In this document: one piece after another, positions 59,112-64,000 of the stretch
Position numbering within the stretch: the first letter of the stretch is position 1
Layout: each line of letters opens with the position of its first letter
Source: Paraescarpia echinospica
Lineage: Eukaryota; Annelida; Polychaeta; Sabellida; Siboglinidae
Assembly (NCBI GenBank): GCA_020002185.1
Contig: CM034533.1
Coordinates: forward strand, 41,792,116 to 41,856,115
Reading direction: 5' to 3'
DNA length: 64,000 bases
Notes under the pieces: model-generated
What the model saw: the letters and a program-made list of their open reading frames with translations, nothing else
The model's database searches: none
Told to the model about the DNA's origin: nothing
Position numbers and translations under genes: made by a program

Positions 59112-62100
59112 ATGTCGTCGGCAGCGGCTAGGTCGCCACGTGATCCAACAGTGGAGTGGCTCAAAGGAATGTCCAGAAAATTGCACTGCTGGCGCGTCCA
59201 GGAAGTGTTCTGCGATACGATGGTGTTTGGTTCTGACGGATATATGCACTGGGCACACAGGTAATAACACCGTAAGTTGTCTGGGTGAGCAGTTTCAGTT
59301 TAAGTTCAAAAGACTCACCCAATAAAACACTCCTTGGTCCAAAACACTCGGTGCTCACGCCAAAACGGGCCTTTGACTCGTCATTGACATTGTGTAATTG
59401 TAAAATCTTTATATCGTTTTTATAATACAATCTTATTGTACAGATTCAAACATATCACTTCTAATAACTCGTCTCACACCACAACTCAATCCAGCTCAAT
59501 TCACACCACTACATCCCAAACCAACTTTACTCACTTCAACTCGTCCCACTGCCAGTGCGTCCCACCATCTCACAGACTTTTTCTACACCATTTCGTTCGA
59601 CACCAACTCACACCAACTCATCCAACACCAACTCGTTCCACACCATCTCACACCAACTCATCCAACACCAACTCGTTCCACATCAACTCACAACAACTCA
59701 CCCAACACCAACTCATTCCACTCCAACTCACACTAATTCATCCAATACCAACTCGTTTCACACCAACTCACACCAACTAACACCAACTCATCCCACACCA
59801 ACTCGTTCCACACCAACTAACACCAAATCATCCAACACAAACTCGCCCCACACCAATTCACACCAACACATCCAACACCAACTTGTTCCTCACAAACTCG
59901 TTCCACACAAACTCACATCAACTTCTCCAACACCAACTTGTTCCACTCCAACTCACACCAACTCATCCAACATCAACTCGTTCCACACCAACTCACCTAA
60001 CACCACCTCCTTCCACAACATCTCACACCAACTCACCCAACACCAACTCGTTCTACACAAACTCATTACACCCACCCAACACCAACAAGTCCCACACCAT
60101 CTCACACCAACTCATCCAAACACTAACTCGTTCCATACCAACTCATCCAACACCAGCTCGTTGTACACCAACTCGTTCCACACCATCTCACACCAATTCA
60201 CCCAACACCAACTCATCCCACACCAACTCACATCAACTCATCGAACACCAATTCATTCCACAACAACTCGTTCCACACCATCCCACACCAAATCATCCAA
60301 CACCAACTCGTTCCACACCATCTCACACAAACTCACCCAACATAAACTCCTTACACACCAACTCACTCCAACTCATCCAACTCCAACTCGTTCCACACCA
60401 ACTCATCCAACACTAACTCGTTCAACACCTAGTCACACCAACCCATCCAACACCAACTCGTTCCACACCAACTCATCCAACACCAACTCACACCAATTAA
60501 TTCAACACCAATTCATCCCATATCAACTCGTTCAACACCTAATCACACCGACTCATCCAACACCAACTCGTTCCACACCAACTCATCCAACACCAACTCT
60601 TCCCATACCAAGTCTTTCCACACCAACTCACACCAATTCATCCAACACGAACTCGTTCCACACCAACGCATCTAACACCAACTCATCCAACACACGGACT
60701 CAAAGCTCTAGCCTCACCGCGAACTCCTCCCACACCAACTCGCTCTGGCCAACAAGTTTCACGGCAAATCGTCCCATTCAAATAATATACAAAACAACCA
60801 AGTAGTGATTATCATTAGTGACGATTCTGCGTAATTGAATGACCAACATCGCATTAGAATGTCTCGCTGGTGGAGCTGTCGAAGAAATGACATCTATTTA
60901 AGGGGTGCCCCTTTATTTAACAAACTCAAAACATCTGGTTAGTTGTGGTTAGGTCGTCAATGTGTTTCGGGAAAAACCAAACACTCCAGTGGCAGCGTGT
61001 AACGAGATACATTGATATTGAGGCACATTGAGGCAGTCGTAGGAGTGTCATTACCGGACAGAGTGTATCTTGTGAGCCATGTCAGTTCAATCGTATCAAA
61101 CAGCATATGTTATTGTTTTGCACGTGATTTTTAAAAGCGCATGCGTATACACACGAATAATCATTGTCAGAAGCGAACCAATGTGGCGGTTTTGATCATC
61201 TGGATAATTAACCGCAGCAAAGGGGGTTACCGCTGCCTCCGTCCTCAGTTCAGTGTTGTATGATTATCCTTCGGTATGGAAAAATGAGTCTAATTTAATT
61301 GCAGCAATGACATTATATGAAGTCCGAAACTGATAGTGGGGGATGGATGGTGTTTTGTACCAATTCTAGACGGTTCACTCTTGACTTTGATATAATACGC
61401 GGTGGTGATCCAAGAACGTTCTTGCGAAGGAAATGTTTAATATAAGATATCCCAGTTGTGATCTCGGTTCACGGCGGTTTCTCTTGCAGCAGTCAAACAC
61501 CATAATGTTGATTATCTTTAAACAACTAACTTTGTCTCGGCTGAAATATTATGTTTTTAAATTAGCATCATAACGGATATGGTCGCCTGAAAGCATTGGT
61601 TGGCGTCATGCTACGCCGAGAGGGAAGCACGGTGCGGTCGATTGTAGTCTGTGCTCTTCCCCTCCAACAGCTGCATGCTATCGAGCGCCAGCGACGTGTT
61701 GTGTGGTCAGCTGTGTCCATCAGCCAAGTCAGCTCCGCCTTTCTCTGTGCACGTCGAAGGCATCTCCGGTCACACGTGGAACTTGGTACTCGAGTTCATC
61801 TACCGCGGCAGAGTGAAGCTGAAGAACGGCGTTGACGCAAAGGGCATTATTTACGCCGGAGAGGAGTTGAACATCTGCCCGGTTAGTCCCGTTGTTTTAT
61901 TTCCAGGATTTGACAATATTTATTATAGTTAACCATATTTAATAATATTTAACAAAACCTAAAATGATACTTAAGAAGATTGAACGTTATAGACGAGATT
62001 CACCAATAATTAACAATGTTTAACGAGATTGCCACTGTGAGCAAAATTAATATAATCATAATAAAATTAATACTAATAATAATAATCCAAATAGTAGTAG

Positions 62101-64000
62101 TACACTGTAGTAGTAATCATAGTAGTAGGCAAGTTTTTCCTACTACACACACACACGCACACGCACACGCACACGCACACGCACACGCACAGGCACACGC
62201 ACACGCACACGCACACGCACACGCACACGCACACGCACACACACACACACACACACAATCATATACACACTCTTCCTTTGTGCGCCAGGATAAACTCACG
62301 GAATATTTACAAGTATGCTAGTATTACGGTTCCATTATTGTGATATTAATACTAGTTATACACACCGAATGAAATAGCATGGCTACCCCAGTCGTCAACA
62401 AAAATTAACATATAAGCAACATTAAACCAGTACTTCCAGACTCTGAACGTGTATTCCACATAATGTTTAATTATGTTACACATTAAATATTTTCATAAGA
62501 ACTGCAATCAACATTATAACTGTATTATATATATTATTACATTCTTATAGCGAGAGAACAGTTAGGGAAATAATAATAATAAACAACAGTTTCATTAGCA
62601 CTACAATAATTGTCTGATCGTAACAGCATCCGCTATATATACTGTTGCCGGAAATATACAATAATTTCAAATAGCATAGTTACAAAAATTCCACCATCGA
62701 TGGACAATATAGACACAGCTTTCTTGAGATCATTTGGCATTTTCTTATATTTTCTTTCGAATCCTACGCTGCCGTTTCAAATGTTGGGCAAGTGCTTTCA
62801 CTGTACTTTACTCCATTTCACTCAGCTGTTTGAATGAGTACCTAGCAATAAACAATGATGGATAATTATGTACGACAAGTCTTCGCGCATTAATTGCAGT
62901 GAGGCTTAATGGTTCCCAGATAAGTCGAAGTGGTGTTCGATTGAACAAGTCTACCAGGGTGTAAACTGTATCGCGCTTTGAGCGGTCCTAAAAACTGGAT
63001 ACTGCATTATTAAAGACCTTACCATTACTTTTTTATTTGAATTTATATGACCGAGATAGTTTACAAATTCTACATCAAATACAATATGCTGCAGCTGGCG
63101 CGGTTGGGACGGTACTACCTCAACAAAAACGAATTCAGCGAAAACTATGAGAATGAAGACCACGCTACCAACGAGGTTCTGTATGGGAAGAGTTTGAGCG
63201 ATAACACTTGTAGTATGACTGTATTAAGCATGCACATGTATTTCACAATTGCCATCAGCACTAAAAGCTCCACCAGTGCTCAAATTGGCTAACATAATTT
63301 GAAATATATTCATATATTTTGCGTAATGGATAGCATACCACGCGCGGACCTTCATTTTCTGTTCACTCCAGTTTTACCGCCATCCTTTTCACTGTTACTA
63401 CTGAACATACCCATTGTTATTTCGCTCTAATCCTGTATCTTTCTGCATTTTGCATTTGACTCCTACAAATTAGTTTCTGTTTACCCATTACAGTACACCC
63501 ATGGAACGCACACAATCACATATTGAATTGAAGTTAATTGTAAAGTGCAATTATAAAGTCTGATGTAATTTGTTTACTAAATATCTTAATTTCCATCGTA
63601 CACACACACACACATACGCACAAGTACGCATGCACACACACATACACGCACACATTTCTTATAAAATAACATTAACGCACTACAATACTTGTCTAATCTT
63701 AACACAATTCATAATAATATTATATTGTTGTAAGAAATATTTTTTGTTGCAGTTGCGGCAGGCTGGCCGGCAAAACAGGGTGTTCGAGAACAGGTCACAT
63801 GAACAGACAGACCAGTCTACCGAGGAAGTGCAGCCTACCTCACTCAAAAGTGAAATAAATGTGTCCATCAACCCTGTTATATCTCTAAGCGTGACGGGAA
63901 GAGAATCGCCGCCTGTACCAAGGCAGTTCCCGGAACATGTCGCGCCCTTTACACAGGCAGACGTTTTTAGACCTGCTGTGAGCTTTCGTGCAAACGGCCA
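59112..64000 (+). CDS. BTB/POZ-domain protein gene, 5' part (three exons; continues past the window)
   Basis: Exons 59112-59260, 61671-61881 and 63753 to the window end. Junction phases agree (2, then 0). Exon 1 starts [20 protein letters not shown] and contains the BTB opening [21 protein letters not shown]. Exon 2 continues [14 protein letters not shown] and [17 protein letters not shown], with AGEELNICP, the classical BTB core and the LLxFIYxGxV helix. Exon 3 adds [20 protein letters not shown] and then a Ser/Pro/Thr-rich, probably disordered region open to the end of the window. BTB domains mediate dimerisation and bind Cullin 3 or co-repressors. Which subfamily this is (zinc finger, kelch or other) depends on exons outside the window. 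The start codon is chosen because it is the first ATG before the domain, with a cag acceptor-like site about 50 bp upstream that could open a 5' UTR exon. Confidence 0.85.
59450..60720. repeat. 15-bp-class minisatellite of about 1.25 kb in BTB intron 1
   Basis: Alternating units caccaactcgttcca, caccaactcatccaa and the shorter caccaactca cover the region with moderate divergence. The periods are often multiples of five, so long Thr/Ser/His/Asn/Pro-rich frames (up to 416 codons) stay open without coding. It lies wholly between BTB exons 1 and 2. Confidence 0.92.
62142..62260. repeat. CA/CACACG microsatellite in BTB intron 2
   Basis: A regular cacacg hexamer followed by pure ca. Confidence 0.97.
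62783..63020 (+). mobile_element. 5'-truncated SINE copy (BTB intron 2)
   Basis: Body and tail of the window's SINE family: ttgggcaagtgctttcactg, gaatgagtacctagcaataa, ttcccagataagtcgaagtg, gcgctttgagcggtcctaaa, actggatactgcattatta. Confidence 0.85.
63600..63655. repeat. CA-type microsatellite
   Basis: Interrupted ac/acat repeat about 100 bp before BTB exon 3. Confidence 0.9.

Noticed and set aside
59555..60805. 416-codon Thr/Ser/His/Asn-rich open frame
   Set aside because: It is a product of the 15-bp minisatellite inside a BTB intron. No signal, domain or non-repetitive coding sequence.

Overview
The window is nuclear DNA from an animal. Both long genes are cut into many short exons by GT-AG introns, simple repeats and transposon relics are dense, and there are no operons. 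Gene content (a Reeler-DOMON-cytochrome b561 reductase, an SLC6 transporter, a TMEM169-like protein, a BTB protein) and transposon content (pogo with a PHD-type finger, hAT-like and small-TIR MITEs, gypsy-type LTR elements, tRNA-derived SINEs) suggest a marine-type invertebrate. The phylum cannot be fixed from this sequence alone.

Layout. 1-8.4 kb is transposon territory: the 3' end of a gypsy-type LTR element with its LTR, a LINE fragment, long CATA/CA microsatellites, a tandem segmental duplication (about 2340-3645 and 3650-5095) whose second copy holds a TIR element with the empty site preserved in the first copy, and a broken pogo-type transposase on the minus strand (5926-7814). 10.78-23.57 kb (+) holds a complete FRRS1-like gene that I assemble into 14 exons (603 codons). 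26.35-39.88 kb (+) holds a complete SLC6 sodium-coupled transporter gene assembled into 15 exons (626 codons). 41.1-45.9 kb is a nest of mobile elements: a very young internally deleted LTR element, a foldback element with a 24-bp array, and small MITEs. 47.4-49.25 kb (-) is a single-exon TMEM169-like reading frame. 49.3-59.0 kb is repeat-rich and gene-poor, with a LINE fragment and a 700-bp ACT array. From 59.1 kb to beyond the window end (+) there is a BTB-domain gene, with three exons visible.

How the genes relate. The four host genes are independent and not functionally linked: plasma-membrane or vesicle haem reductase, plasma-membrane solute transporter, small membrane protein, BTB adaptor or regulator. 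What unites the window is repeat load. The introns carry one SINE family in both orientations, expanded microsatellites, minisatellites, and small duplications of the host gene's own exon edges. I see no convincing new biological system. The most unusual items are the exon-edge duplications, the foldback element whose internal array copies its own terminus, and the degenerate 'atccgtagaa' minisatellite.
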